Source of the DNA: Dermatemys mawii
Lineage: Eukaryota > Chordata > Testudines > Dermatemydidae
Assembly: GCA_007922305.1 (NCBI GenBank)
Contig: ML677366.1
Coordinates: 11,531,132-11,595,131 of the forward strand
Length of the DNA: 64,000 bases
Reading direction: 5' to 3'
Position 1 is the stretch's first letter. Every line of letters starts with the position of its first letter. Shown piece after piece: positions 25,767 through 38,084 of this stretch. The notes under the pieces are model-generated. The model did no database searches, was not told the origin of the DNA, and saw only the letters and a program-made list of their open reading frames with translations. The position numbers and the translations under genes are program-made.

Positions 25767-27890
25767 AAGTTTGTATGGGAAGCTGAGGATAGCTTGCACA
25801 GCAAGTTAAAACCTCACTATTCTCCCATCCCTCGACTCTCTTATCTATTACTCTTCTGCGTATACCCTGCTATGAATAAAATGTCCATTCCTCCGCTCCT
25901 GGGTACCTAGTAGCAATAATAAAGGATGTTTCCAGCAATTTGTGATGGAAAACGTATTTCAAATAACTCCAAGTGGGAGATGTGCCTAGGAGAACAAGAT
26001 ACAGTTACAAGAGGGAAGATTTCAAGTGCAACTTAAAAAGTATTTGGAATTAGTTAGTCCAAGAGGAGAGCAAGTATATAGGGGGAAAAAAATCTCACAC
26101 AAAAGGCCCCACCAGATTCTTTCAGATGGAGAAAAGTGCAACTCCTAAACCCAAAGGTATCACCAAGTAATAATTGTTCAGTTTTTCTTCCCCACGCTTG
26201 AGGCATAAAATTGAAAGGTGAAAGATGATTTTCTTTTATTTTTCTACTTCCTTCATGTTCTCTTTTGTCACCCCCCCTTCTTTATTATGATGCAAAACCA
26301 AACCATTTAAAATACACTTTATAAGAAAAGATAAAATAATATTTTTGAACTGAATCTTTAGATAATTTGATGGCCTTTTCACTCCATTGTACCCTAAAAG
26401 TTGAAGATGTTCCTGTATGTAGTAAATCAATATAATCAGAATATGAGTCCATTGGCTTTAATTGGCAAAATTCCATAATCAAACAAAGCAAGGTCAAAAA
26501 CTACTTCTAAAGTTCTATACCTAGTCCATATTTCTCTTTTCTTTTTGTTTGCAAAGTACAAAACATGTCTGCAAAATTTAAGTTGTTTCTTTTACAGCTC
26601 ACCATTGTACAGATGTATGGGAAACTATATTCTATATATGAGAACAATCTGGAATGTCACCCTTTGCACATTGCTTTTAATACATGCAGTGTGAACAAAA
26701 ACCAAAACAAAACTCCAAAGCCAGAGGATGATGGTTGTAGGATTTCTCTTGGGTTTTTTTATGCTGCTTTTTCAATTTACATTCCAGCCCTTTTTGTCAG
26801 TGGAAGATAGATGGTACACCATTTAGTATTTCTATTTACTTAAGATGTTGGAATGTGAAGTTCATCTTTATTTCTGTCTCTGCCCCCTGACCTCCCTTTT
26901 GAAATGTTAAGCCAGAGAAAGTCAGTTTTAATGTCATGACTAGGAATGGAGACATGTGAGCCACCAAACAAATAGCATGGCTTTTTCTAATCAGTCGCTT
27001 GTACTGTTGCCATTGAAGCCTTGTTGGAAACAAGAAGCCAGTAGATGGGTTTGTACTGAGATTTAAGTGACCAACAAAATAAAATAAAACAACACTTAAA
27101 CCTTCTCTTTTTATTGGCATTTTTGCTGCAGGGATTTCCACTTCCAGGAAAGCAATTCTTGCTGCTTCAGTGTTGAGGATTAGAGGTGTTTAAGTGGTGT
27201 TTGAATTTGGAAGAGGGACAGTGTGACATTTGAACTTTGGAAATGTATAAAGCCAATTCCTGTATATTAACTTCTCTTCTGTTAATTGCTAAGCCAGTGG
27301 TATTAATGCCCTACGGTTTTTAATGTGGGCAGGTTAGTACCTCTTACAATGTTTGATAGAGATGCATCGTTGTTCCGTTAGAAGATTTCAAATGCTGGTG
27401 TTGTAAAATATGCAGCATCAAGACATTTTGCTGCATCGTGTTCCTGATCTTAAATGTAAATATTACTAAGGATTCCTATTTTTTTTTTGCATTTCAATTC
27501 ATTGTGTAAGTTATTGTTAAATTAAAATCATTAAAGAAAAAACAAAAAATCTGCACCCCTGTGAAAGTTTCTCAGATCCTTGTTTCCGTTCAAACTCTGA
27601 GCTTGCCTGGGTTGTTACAACTTTTGTAGACCTTTGAGTGACTTGATCCTCAGCTTCTAGCAAACTGTGACTGATCTTATATCAAAACCACATACAACTC
27701 AGTGAACCTAGTTTGAGTCTTTTGTATACAACCTTTGCATGGGTGCAGTGAAGCCTGGGCAGGACAAAAATGAAGATAAGTTTTCCATAAACTCCTCCAA
27801 ACCAAAAGATGCTGTGGAATGAGCTGTGCTTCTACCGAGCATTTCCCACTTCCCTCTCCCTTGCTTTGTGGCTCAGTCCTTCAAAGTGCT
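25767..27890. other. Stretch without a recognised gene
   Basis: AT-rich unique DNA. I see nothing that can be supported as a gene or repeat border. Confidence 0.55.
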
Positions 27891-27892
27891 GA

Positions 27893-28130
27893 GCACCTTG
27901 GGCCCTATCCTGTAAAGCACTATAGACATACTTTAGGCATACGAATCCTCCCCTTAACTCCAAGCTTGAATGCTTTGGCCCTAATTCAAGAGAGTGGTCA
28001 GCACTTCACAGTATTGAGTGCAACTCCTCACTTGGATACTGAGTGTTTACTTCCCTGGCCCTTTAAAGGACTAATCCAGAGGCATCTTGCTCCTGTTGCT
28101 TTCAATGTGAGCAGGATTGGGCCTTAGGTG
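27893..28130. repeat. Ancient amniote palindromic repeat, diverged
   Basis: The sequence is bracketed by 'gggccctatcctgtaaagc' and 'gagcaggattgggcctta', an inverted GGCCC..ATCCTG pair. The interior has 'actccaagcttgaatgc' and 'gttgctttcaatgtgag'. It resembles the widespread reptile repeat built from 'ccattgacttcaatgg' palindromes. The copy is old. Confidence 0.4.
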
Positions 28131-28288
28131 AGTTGCATTCCATTTAGGATCAGCAATTAGAGTGGTGAGGAATAGGGTTAAGAGGAGCCTTATGTTGCTA
28201 GTGAAAGCAAGTACTATAATTACCAATTCAGGCAGCTAAGAAAATTGACACTTCCGTTAGGGTTCTGTTGGCCTAGTGTTTCCATCAG

Positions 28289-28628
28289 TCTCAAGGACAG
28301 AGAGGAATACAACAGAATGATTGAACAGTTGTATGAACAGAGCTACATTCTAGCACAGGCCTGCACAACTCGGAAAGCAGCGAGGGCCATATTACTACAA
28401 AAAAACCCAGCTGTGGGCCGAGAAGCCCCGTCCTCACCCCGCCCCCATCTGCTTCCCCCCACCCCACTGCTTGGCTTGCCCCACTCCTACTTATCCCCCG
28501 CGGGCTGCACAGTGAGCCCGTGTGGGCCGCATGTGGCCCCCGGGCCGCATGTTGTGCAGGCCTGTTCTAGCACGAGCAATGAAATAGCTGCCAAGCGTGT
28601 GGGGGACACAATGGATGCTCTTTACACT
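28289..28628 (+). pseudogene. Possible ancestral exon, frameshifted and split by a hAT MITE
   Basis: A splice-acceptor-like sequence (gtgtttccatcag, ending 28,288) and a perfect donor (ACT followed by gtaagtg at 28,629) bracket this segment. Removing the hAT (28,356-28,564) and one duplicated 8-mer leaves 123 bases. The first part is open and hydrophilic (LKDREEYNRMIEQLYEQSYI). The part after the insertion is open in a frame that differs by one base (NEIAAKRVGDTMDALYT). In the frame of the first part a TAG follows seven codons after LA. The pattern suits a coding exon that suffered a one-base deletion and a transposon insertion. I do not recognise the protein. Chance is possible. Confidence 0.35.
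28356..28564. mobile_element. Non-autonomous hAT element (CAGGCCTGCACAAC ends)
   Basis: Perfect terminal inverted repeats CAGGCCTGCACAAC and GTTGTGCAGGCCTG are flanked by an exact 8-bp duplication ttctagca (28,348-28,355 and 28,565-28,572). It is 209 bp long and C-rich inside. It sits within the exon-like segment 28,289-28,628 and creates a spurious 146-codon frame by joining both sides. Confidence 0.93.
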
Positions 28629-28689
28629 GTAAGTGAAATACTTTCTAGAACAACTGCAAATCTCACAACAAGAGAGGGAGGGTAATCAA

Positions 28690-31600
28690 ATATATTGGCT
28701 GCATTTGTGAAGCTCCAATCAGTAAATGTGCCTACATTAGAACACACACTTTAATGAATAAAAACAAGCATAATCCAGGTTAGACATTGCCATTCTCAGT
28801 GCTTTGCCTTATTGCTCTTGTGTACATGAGAATGGAAGGATCCTGAAGCAAAGTAGGAGCTAAATGCAGCAAGGTGAATCAAGGGCAGAGTGGGAGGCTT
28901 AACTTGCAATTTCCTTGTTTTTGTTGGTTTAAGTCTGCCCCTTCATATTGTGCTAATGTTTTGTAGTTCATTTCCTCAGTTGTTTAAGGAATGGCAGAGG
29001 TGGGAGCTGGGGAGTGGGGTCAGAGGTGAGGCATGCAAAGCTTAAAGCAAATTTGCTCTTCGTTCCTTGTGGATATGTACATACTTTCTCAGTAGGTCAA
29101 GAGAGAGTTGAAGTGCTGGTGGTGGTCTGGCTGTGCTGCCTTGAACTTCTTTTAAGCTAGTTGAAAACTTTCCCGTGGATCCCTGGAGGGCACACACTTT
29201 CTCTCTGTCCCGCAAGATTCACTGACTACGACTGACTGATCAGTGAAGCTCAAAAAGAATTGGACTCAGTGAGACAGAGAGAGTGCTGGCAGCCAAATGG
29301 GAGTTGATCTTTCTTGGTCCCAAGCTATCATTTCCAGCCAGAGCACCTGCACTTTTTCCCTTTTGGTTGAGATGGAAATTGCAAAGGAAGAAATACGCAC
29401 TTCAAGCTGGTGACAAATTACCAAAGGCAGGATATACATCGCTGCCGGAGGCAAAGCCTAGTCTTCCATTGCAGGTGTGAACATTCATAGACAGACCTTA
29501 GCTGGTAGTTATCTTGAGGCTGGAATTCTCTGGCTTGTGCTGTACAGGAGGTCAAACTAGGTGATCATAGTTTTAGATGATCGTAATTGTCCCTTCTGCC
29601 CCTAAAAGACATTAATAAAATTCTCCTTTTTATTTCCCCCTCCCCCTGTAAAACCCCACAAACAAAACCAACCTAAGGAGAGGTGAGCCCTTCCTAGAAA
29701 TAGTTTGGAAAAACTTTCTGGGTAGAAACAATTTATCGGATTCATTTTTTGGTCTCTTCCTTCCTTCCCTCTCACTTTCTTTTAATCGTTTAGGATATTT
29801 ACTTGAAAATAGGATCCTTGTTGCTTAGGAGTTAATCTGCTTCTGTTGCTTATTCCCCACCTGAAATTCTCAAGAGAGCCATTACTGGTAGCCTGCAGAT
29901 GAAAAGGCCTGTAGAAGAGGGGAATAGTTTCTTTTAAGTTACAGATGAAGCGGTGTTGCTTTTCTTGCTCCCGGCCTTTTTTTTCCCCTCTTCTCTCCCT
30001 GGCTGCCTGTTCCCAGGTTAGTGGAAGAGGAGCACAGCTGGTCCCCTTAACCTTCCATACTGTAAGTAAACACAGTTTAAATCTGATTGCTTGGGCATTG
30101 TAGTGGTGATTCTGATGGCCCTGGAATTAATTGTTCTCTTTAAACAGACTATTAATTCTAAAAATTATCCTGTAAGAATGTAGCTTTTAATAAAAATTGC
30201 CCATAAACTTATATAATTAAGGAAGTGGATTTTCTATTCCTCTAAAACTTGCTCACCATGCATATTTTGGGTTATCTCTGCTCTTGCTAACACCTGCAGT
30301 CTGCGTACTCCTTCTACCTGCAACTGCTCAGAATGTCTCTTGATAGCAGATACGCATGTTGCATACTCTAGGGAACAGGTGAGGTGAATCTGGAAAACAT
30401 TTTAACTCTTCAGAAACACTCCTTTAACCCACTCTGTGTTCACAGATCAGTGGGCAGGTGTTGAATTATACCACCTTCTGTAAACTTTAATTTACCATTC
30501 CTAGAAATACCATCCTTTTGTGCCTCTCAAAGTAGTAATTCATGAGGCACATTGCCTCCTGGGACACTGTGGCTTCCAATATGTAAGTATCCGTGATGAA
30601 CGGATTTCTCTGTGTCAGGGTATTATTTCAGGCTGCAGGATTGTGCCCTAGGTGTATAATCCTGAATGTGCTGCCATGCAGTTTGTGGCGGCAGGACAAG
30701 CTGTAATATTATGGACGTTTGTGAGTGCTGGTTAGTAAACAAGAGAAATACTACACAGTGTAAGATGTCTGCTGCTGAGGAAGACCCAGAGATTTAGAAG
30801 TGCTGCTAATGTCTAATGCCAGCGGCAGTTGGAGAAGATGGGAGAAATGGGGGCATTAGAAGAAAATGTATCTTACCAGCCAGCATCTCATTATCTCAAG
30901 AAAAGGTAACTCAAGCAAGGTGAGTTGGGGGCCGTGAGAGAGAATGGAATTCACCGATTTACATGAGACCAATATTAGGCAAAATCCTCATTTAAAATCG
31001 TATAGCTGGCTTTCCGAAGGTCCTGAGCACCTGCAGCTCCTATTGACTTCAATGGATATTCTGTACCTTGGAAAACCAGGCCATTACTGCCAATTTTTGG
31101 TCTGGATATGTTTCTGAAATGAAACCAGAGAGAACATCTGTCTTCCAAGGTAACATGAAAGGCCTGCAGGTGAGCTGCAGCAGTGTGGTTTTGTTGGTGA
31201 AGTGGCTCTTTTGGGTCTCCAGTAAGAAGTGCTGTGCTCTTGGGGGAGCAGGTCCTGAGTTTGAATCCTGTTGCCTACTGATGCGTGGAGGGATGTGTAT
31301 GTGTGCACAGTAGGTTTAGGACATATGTGTTACTACTGTTGGTATAAAATGATGCATATAGGACTGCAGATACCCAAGGGCCTTTACAAATATAGAGCAA
31401 AACCCATTCTCAGCCCTGGAGTGCATATGGAGTGCATATTACTGAAGGCCCTGATCCTGTAACAGACTGTATGTGCTTGACTAACTATGTGAGTCCTTCC
31501 CTTCACTTCAGGGGGGCTATGCAAATACAAATATCTTGAAATCTTTGTGTTTCAGAGATCTGTTTTCTCCTTCCACCATCTGCTTTTGCCTTAGCATTAG

Positions 31601-32596
31601 ATTGTTTATGGTAATGCAGAGAGAGGTGGGGGAGTGGGGGTGGAAGATTATTGGCAGTTATAGGAACTGTTAGTGGGAAAATCCATGAGATTTGAGGTCA
31701 CATTTACAAACCCAGTTGCAACACAGTGACCGCCCACGGGTGTTAGTCCAGATGAGTAGTGGTGCCTTCAATTGTCCAATATGCACGTGGAAATACAGGT
31801 AGTTCATTATATACTGTAATATTGTTGTATTACAATAATGCCTAGAGGCCCTACTGAGAGAGGGCTGTATTATATGAAAATACAGTTGATGGGTACAATG
31901 AGTGAAGGTTCATCTGTTGTTCCATGTTATAACATTTGAGCCCTATGTATCTTGGCCAGTTCACCAAATTTCTTGAGCACCCACTTGAGTCTGTGGCCAT
32001 GTTTTGGAAATAAGACTTTCACTTTGCTTTAACCAAAGATTTCTGACTTCAGGGGATAATTAGGAGGAGAGGCTACCACAGGGCCACAAAGGGAGGCACA
32101 AAGGTACATGTTACTGTGTTGTATAGTTGATGGCCAGCAAAGTACTTACAGTGCTGGCGAAGTCATTATGTGGTTGGTTTTGTGTCGCACAGTAAGTCTT
32201 GGCTTTGGTATAAAGGGGGATGCACTTTTCAAAGTCCCGTTCATGTCACACTTTGTTGTCTTGTAAACTTTACAGGAGGAGTCCGCTGATACATCTAGGA
32301 TTTAATGATGCTGCCTGAATTGTTGTTACCGCAGAATGAAAAGCAATGGCAGGTTCTGATATCTAGTGTGATGCTGATGTCTGCCTTCAGGTACAAGTGA
32401 ATTACATCCATACACTGACTCTCTTAGGAATCATTTTAATTTCACTTGCAACCTGAGCCTGTTTTTCCTCCCCTTCGAGCCATTAAAGTACATGACATTT
32501 GTGGCTCTGTGTTGTTGAGTGAACTCTGGCTCTCACTGTGACTTACTAATCCTATTTAACAAATCCTTTTAGTTGTTTACACGTGATATAGTACCT
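28690..32596. other. Long stretch without a recognised gene
   Basis: Unique DNA except for a CR1-like tail at 29,520-29,612. A B-box-like 'gagtttgaatcct' at about 31,257 has no convincing partner A box. Confidence 0.55.
29520..29612 (+). repeat. CR1-like LINE 3' tail fragment
   Basis: The order of 'ctggcttgtgctgtacagg', 'aggtcaaactaggtgatca' and 'aattgtcccttctgcccct' is the sense form of the tail seen antisense at 2535-2640. There is no coding part. Confidence 0.55.
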
Positions 32597-32727
32597 CAGT
32601 GGTTTTCAACCTTTTTTCATTCGCGGACCACTAACAAATTACAGATGGAGGTGTAGACCCCTTTATAAATCTTAGACATAGACTGTCGACCCCTAGGGGT
32701 CCGTGAACCATAAGTCGAAAGTCATTG
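32597..32727. mobile_element. Short hAT-like MITE (CAGTGGTTTTCAACC ends)
   Basis: The left end is CAGTGGTTTTCAACC. The right end TAAGTCGAAAGTCATTG is a diverged inverted copy (expected GGTTGAAAACCACTG). Between them are 'gcggaccactaac' and 'aggggtccgtgaacc'. No 8-bp duplication survives, which fits an old copy. Confidence 0.7.
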
Positions 32728-35178
32728 CACTTTAAGACATTTCCTTATTGTTGCATCTTTCCTGTCTCACTTTGGAGAAGCAGGAAAGTAACTGGGTGAA
32801 AACAGTGCTGCCCACTCCATTGACCTGATTTCTCTCAAATATTAATCAGAAGCAAATTGAAGTAATGAGCCCATCCAGAAATGTCTGTGATGGGCCTGAG
32901 ATCCTCAGGTAAAAGATGCTCCATGGTTCTGGTGCGTTAATTTCCAGCCTTCTGCAACAATATTGTACATTATTTGACCTACTGTGGTTAAGCCCTCGCC
33001 AGATTTGTAACAACAATAACCAGAGATAAGTTCTACTTCTACTACAAAAATGGTTCTGTAAATAAATGCAACAAAGTAAAAATCAACTTTAACTTTCCAA
33101 CTTTTGGTGCTGTGCACTCAGTGATATTTGTACAGTGAACAACTCCGACTTTTATTATAAAAGTGCCTGCTTCTTGGGGCAGAATGTTTTCCATGGTCTT
33201 GGAAAGATATTTTGAGTGTGTTCCAACACATTATTAAACTTGCATTGCACGTGTTAATGTAACGAGGGACAGACTGACTTTTCTGCTCAAAGCAGGGTTA
33301 GGGATGTTAGTTAAAACAAGGAAACAAAACACAACCGCAAACCCTCTTTTACCGCTGGAAGCTAAATGGAGTTTTTCTCCTCTCCTAGTTGTCTTGCTCT
33401 GCCCCATTTTTCAACATTAACCTTGTCATAGTATCAGATTCTCTTGTCCTTCGTGGAATGTGGAGGTCTTATAAAATGCTACCTTGGAAAAGTAATAGCT
33501 GAATGAGTTCTGGGGAGGGAAGAGAGCAAGGGAATACATAGTAGGATTCATTGCAGGAGTGAATTGTTCCTAGTTTGGAGTTTAGTATAAGAATTTTGAA
33601 CAGTTTGTTTTCCAAGTGAATGAGGAATATTAAGATGTTGTTTCCATAATGGATGAACATTTTTATATAGAAAAATATAAAGTGTATGGCATTGCTTTTC
33701 ATTGTTTTCAAATTTCCAGATACTACAAAGCATCAAATTGAAGCTTTTGCCATGCCGGTTAAACCAAACATATGAACAATCACTAGCAAGTATTAGTAAA
33801 TAAACAATTTGCAAATGGACACTGTTCCCCCTCAGCTAATGGGCACTTGAGTTTTCTGATTGATTATGAAAACCTTGATTTTTCCATAGCATTGGCTGGG
33901 CCCTTTTATAATCTAAGTAAAACTTCTTAGCTCTTACATCAGTATAGCACTTTTTATCTGTAAATCTCTGAGCCCTTTGCAAAGGGAAGGTAAAATAATA
34001 CTGCTGATCTGATACTTCTAGTTATTGGTGTATAAAATGTAACTAAAAGTGCTGAACAACCATAAAAAGAGGAATTTGGAATGAAATGCCTTTTCACTTT
34101 CAAAAAAATGTCATTATAGTTTTAAAAAAGCATTACTGTTTGGCAGTGTTTTAATGAAGGAATTGTAACACCAAAATAAAAAACTCTCCTTATAGGAGTC
34201 TTCTGGGCATGACCACCTCCCCTCCCCAATCCCAACCTATCTACGAATATCCGACCAATGTCTAAAGAACCCCAGGCCTTGTGAATGGGGTTATGGAGGA
34301 CTCAAGTATAAACTGACCTTGTGCTGACATTGCCTCTGGATCAGGTTCCACCTGGGAATTAAAACATACATCACAGTACAACTGCGTGACTTTTGTAAAC
34401 TTAACCCCAGTGAAACCAGTTCAATGATCTGTTAGGAATGGGGTCTTTTTCTGTGCATGCTGTACACTGTACATGACTCCTCTTACTCTTTGCTGAAAAG
34501 GGCAGTTCTCCACACTTGGGAGAAGAGAGTGGTGTAGCTAAGACAGGCCTGCCGCATATATTATTGAATTTGGAGAAGGTTATGGCACAGATCATCCTCA
34601 CGGTGATCTTTTTTTTCATTTTGATGCTTTTTCTATTTTAGGTGATATTGCTGATGGCAGCGCTGCTAAAACACTTAATTCTGTGATGTTTACCCCTTAG
34701 CTCCTGATAGAATGGAAGTGGGGTATGTTTGGCTAGGATCTAGCTTGTTTAACATTAGATGGTGGTTCTGGGAAAGTAGCAATATGTGGGGAAAAATGAT
34801 CTGTAGTATGTAAGATTTCTGTTAGCTGCCTCATTGTTTAGTTGTTTGAGCTGTTGTGCAAGCTAGTGTGTAATCTGAGATTCAGTTGCAGTTTTTTGTT
34901 GCGTCATTAGACCTCCTCTTTCATTATTGGTTTAGGAACATTATATAGATCTCCTAATTAATGTAATTATGTTAAATACTACATCGCCTCAGTGATGTTG
35001 TTTTGAGCAGCCAAACAATTTTAATTCTAAGGTTGCATACTTAGTGTTCAGTTTGGCAAATCTGGACAGATCAGCCCCAGATTAAAAGCAGATATTTGTG
35101 AGGCATTAGAACACTAGAAAAAGGCAGTCTGCAACCCACTTTGGGAGCCACTCTGGCTGCCAATTCATTTCTGTGTGC
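32728..35178. other. Stretch without a recognised gene
   Basis: AT-rich unique DNA. The acceptor-like 'tttttctattttag' at about 34,641 is followed by only about 19 open codons and no donor. Confidence 0.55.
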
Positions 35179-35180
35179 TA

Positions 35181-35660
35181 AGCAGCATGGTCTAGTGGGT
35201 AGAGCACTGAACTGGGGGTCAGGATCAGTGTTCTGTTCCCACCCCTGCACCAGTAATTTGGTGTGAGACATTAGGCAAGTCACTTCACCTTTCTGTGCCT
35301 CCATTTCCCTTCTTACAGTTTGTCTGTTTAATCAGTAAACTCTGTGACAGAGGGACTCTCTCTCTCTCTCTCTCGGCAAAGTGCCTAGTACAATGAGGCC
35401 TTGCCCTTGGTTGGAGCCTCTAAGCCAGGGGTGGGCAAACTATGGCCTGTGGGCCACATCCAGCCCACGGGACTGTCCTGTCTGGCCCGCCTGAGCTCCC
35501 GGCCGGGGAGGCAACCCCTGGCTCCTCTGCCGCTGTCCCCCCTCCCCCGTAGCCATGCCACTAGCACTCCGGCCTGCTGCTCCTCCTGGGGAGCATTGCA
35601 GCGGCATGAGTGACTATGGCGAGCGGCCAAAAAGTTTGCCCACCCCTGCTCTAGGTATAG
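35181..35660 (+). repeat. tRNA-derived SINE (turtle Cry-like), split by a hAT MITE
   Basis: The tRNA-like head has an A box (tggtctagtgggt, about 35,189-35,201) and a B-box region (ttctgttccc, 35,231-35,240). The usual tail words follow: 'gcaagtcacttcacctttc', 'gtgcctccatttccc', a (CT)n run at 35,356-35,374, 'aagtgcctagtacaatgag' and 'ggttggagcctcta'. The hAT at 35,426-35,648 inserted in the last part, after which 'ctctaggt' resumes. Confidence 0.8.
35426..35648. mobile_element. Non-autonomous hAT element inside the SINE
   Basis: The ends CAGGGGTGGGCAAAC and GTTTGCCCACCCCTG are perfect inverted repeats. Flanking 8-mers are ctctaagc (35,418-35,425) and ctctaggt (35,649-35,656), a duplication with two differences. 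The interior includes 'gtgggccacatccagccca'. Same terminal family as 24,808-25,431. Confidence 0.9.
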
Positions 35661-35900
35661 ATATGATAATTTGATGGGGGGAATTTGTTCTTTGGGGTTA
35701 AGAATCTCATATCCATATAAAATATAAACACTATCATTGAGACAGTGTTTATTTCCTTCTTGTTTTATCCTGTACACTTGAATCCATTTTAATGAATAGA
35801 TGATCTGTCTAAACTTTTGTTCCATACTCATCACTGTGGTGTCTGATGTTTTTAATTTTATGTATTAAAGTGATTATTTATGCATCCTTCCCACATATTT

Positions 35901-35917
35901 TGTGTGTGTGTGTGTGT
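35901..35917. repeat. (TG)n microsatellite
   Basis: A run of TG dinucleotides spans 17 bases. Confidence 0.9.
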
Positions 35918-36029
35918 AACCGATTTGTTGTTGATTTGTGGAAATGTCATGTTAAATAATTGAGTTCTGTTTTAATTACCGGTACTTCTATGACCCCAAT
36001 TACGGCTATATTTGAGGACCTTGGAATCT

Positions 36030-36118
36030 GTAATTTATTTATTTTCACAACATCCCTGGTGAATAAGAAAGTGCTACTATCCGCATATTGCAAATAGGAA
36101 CTGAGACACAGAGAGATT
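36030..36118 (+). repeat. MIR-like SINE fragment
   Basis: It contains 'ttcacaacatccctggtg', 'gtgctactatccgcatatt' and 'gaactgagacacagagag'. It is cut off by the MITE that starts at about 36,125. Confidence 0.6.
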
Positions 36119-36124
36119 CTGTTC

Positions 36125-36340
36125 TGGTCTACACTGAAAAGTTACATAAGCACAGCTACATCTCCCAAAGGCGTGAAAAACATGCACCCCGAGAGATCTA
36201 GATAAGCCGACCTAACCCTTGGCATAGACCGTGCTACTGGCCACCTAGCTACTGCCTCTCAGGGAGGTGGGTTAATTACAGCTATGGAAGAACCTCTCCA
36301 GCCGCTGTAGTAAGTGTCTACGCTGAAATGCTACAGCGTG
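36125..36340 (+). mobile_element. Palindrome-rich MITE (GGTCTACACT family)
   Basis: It opens with TGGTCTACACTGAAAAGTT. It continues with 'ggcgtgaaaaacatgcacc', 'ccgacctaacccttggc', 'ctactgcctctcagggagg' and 'agtgtctacgctgaaatg', then fades at 'ctacagcgtgctgctgag'. This is a common chelonian short element. The terminal inverted end is missing. A minus-orientation relative is interrupted at 61.5-61.9 kb. Confidence 0.65.
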
Positions 36341-37496
36341 CTGCTGAGTTAACCACTGGAACATCTTTTCTCTGAATTTTGCATTTAGTTCCAAAGGAGG
36401 TGAGATTAGCGGGCATTCTGCCACCTCCAGGAGAGAGTTCTGCTGTCATAGGCCAACTGCTGAGAGAGCTTAACTCCCTGTGCTTGCTACCCTCATCATT
36501 CTTACTAGTTGTTCCACTGGAATATAGCTGCTGGAGGGTCATGATTATCTAGATGGAGGTAGAACTGTGCGTACAGAGGGCAACCCATGTAGAAATACTG
36601 AGGACAAAGCCTTGATGTTGAAATGTTCCCTTTAGGAAGCTAACACAGAGCAAAGGGCATGGGGCTGATGGACTCTAAAAGGCCTGGATTACAGGGCAGG
36701 TGGACTTCTGTACTATGGTCCATTTTGGAGTTTTCTTCAGGGTCAGCTGCTTCTTTCCTAGGAATAATGAGTTGCAATAGGTTTAGGCTCTGTTTACATT
36801 TACTTCTCTGCTCTGAAAAAGGCCTCCACATCCAGGAGCAATGAAATCCTTTTGCCTAAGGACACCTGCCTATAGGAGTGAATACATCCAAAGAATGCAT
36901 GGTATTTGCTTTTCCCAAAGCGTTGTGCACTTGAAACTTTGCCTCTTGCGAGGCCACTTGTGAATACATGTTTATAAGCTATGGAGATAAACCCATCCTT
37001 TTAGGATGGAGCACAGGGTGTACATGTGTAAAATAAGCATTGAGATGCTCCATGGACAGCACCTCAGCCTGTGGGTTAGCAATGACAGTGTTCCTGTAGT
37101 GCTCAGCTTGCTGTTCTTTGTACTTCCTGCACATTTCCTGGTCTGCGGATGAGGGTTTATTTTGGGCTCTGGCCCATGTTAACAGAGGGGATAACTTGTT
37201 TAGATTATAATCTGAATGTCACAGACAGAAGCTGTGCCTCCTGGAAGGGAAACACTAACGCATAGAAAGAGGATCCGTGGTGTCATTAGTATGCTTTCTT
37301 TTGAGGAGAGGGTTGTAGGCTTGAATCATTATAGCAACTTGATGTTGCTTGGAGTTATTTGCCAAAAAAATACAGTTCTTCGCCTTGAGATGGAAAATGG
37401 ATCTTAGTATGAAGCTTATAACATTAGTGCAGATCATCAATCGGTATTTTTAAAATAAAAAAAAGTTCATAGAATATTCTTACTGTCCCCCAAATA
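36341..37496. other. Stretch without a recognised gene
   Basis: Unique-looking DNA; no supported features. Confidence 0.55.
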
Positions 37497-37504
37497 CTCG
37501 AGAA

Positions 37505-38076
37505 CAGGGGTCGGCAACCTGTGGCACGCGTGCCGTCCTTGGCACACAAGCCAATTTTTAACGGCACGGGTGGCTGCCTGGTAGACAGGCAGGCAGCGCG
37601 CAGTTAAAAATCCTGCCCTGCTCTTCTCCACCCTCCCTCCTCCCCCCCCCTCGCGGGGGAAGAAACGTGTCCTGCCACTGCTGCTGCAAGCTCCCAGGAC
37701 TCTTGCAGCCTGCTGGGTTCTGCCTCTCCTCCTCTTCCTGCTGGCTGGCTAATCAACTGATGGCCCTTGCCAGGGAGGAGGGGGAGGGAGAAACCAACAG
37801 AGCTGCAGCACTGCTCCGGGTAAGAGGGGGACAGGACCCTGGTGAAGGGGGTGGAAATGGGGCACATCCCTTCCATCCTCCTGCTGTGAGCACCCCCAGG
37901 ACCCTGCCCTGACCCCTGCAGTCCCCTCACTCACACCCAGCCCTCTGCCCTAACTTTGGCACCCCCTCCCCACTCTCCCCAGGCGTCTGCCCTGACTCTT
38001 GCAGCCTTCACATCCCCACTCCCAACTGAGCACCAAACAGGAGCTCCTGCAGACCACCCCCCACCACATTCCCCTG
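37505..38076. mobile_element. GC-rich non-autonomous hAT element (CAGGGGTCGGCAACC family)
   Basis: The left end is CAGGGGTCGGCAACCTGTGG. The right end is degraded and only ...ATTCCCCTG is recognisable. It is supported by the flanking 8-mers ctcgagaa (37,497-37,504) and ctctagaa (38,077-38,084), which differ at one base. The interior has 'ggcacgcgtgccgtcc' and then long C-rich tracts. Frames inside reflect composition. Confidence 0.72.
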
Positions 38077-38084
38077 CTCTAGAA

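Noticed and set aside
28245..28685. 146-codon frame as a single protein, and a faint resemblance of its last part to the MZT1 family
   Set aside because: The frame is continuous only because the hAT joins two different frames. The MZT1-like resemblance is limited to a few residues and is not convincing.
31240..31290. tRNA-like B box (gagtttgaatcct)
   Set aside because: No convincing A box at the proper distance and no SINE tail.
34641..34700. Acceptor-like 'tttttctattttag' followed by a short open peptide with an IADG..AK pattern
   Set aside because: The similarity to ARMC8-type sequence covers only about ten residues, and turtle ARMC8 should be far more conserved; no donor follows.
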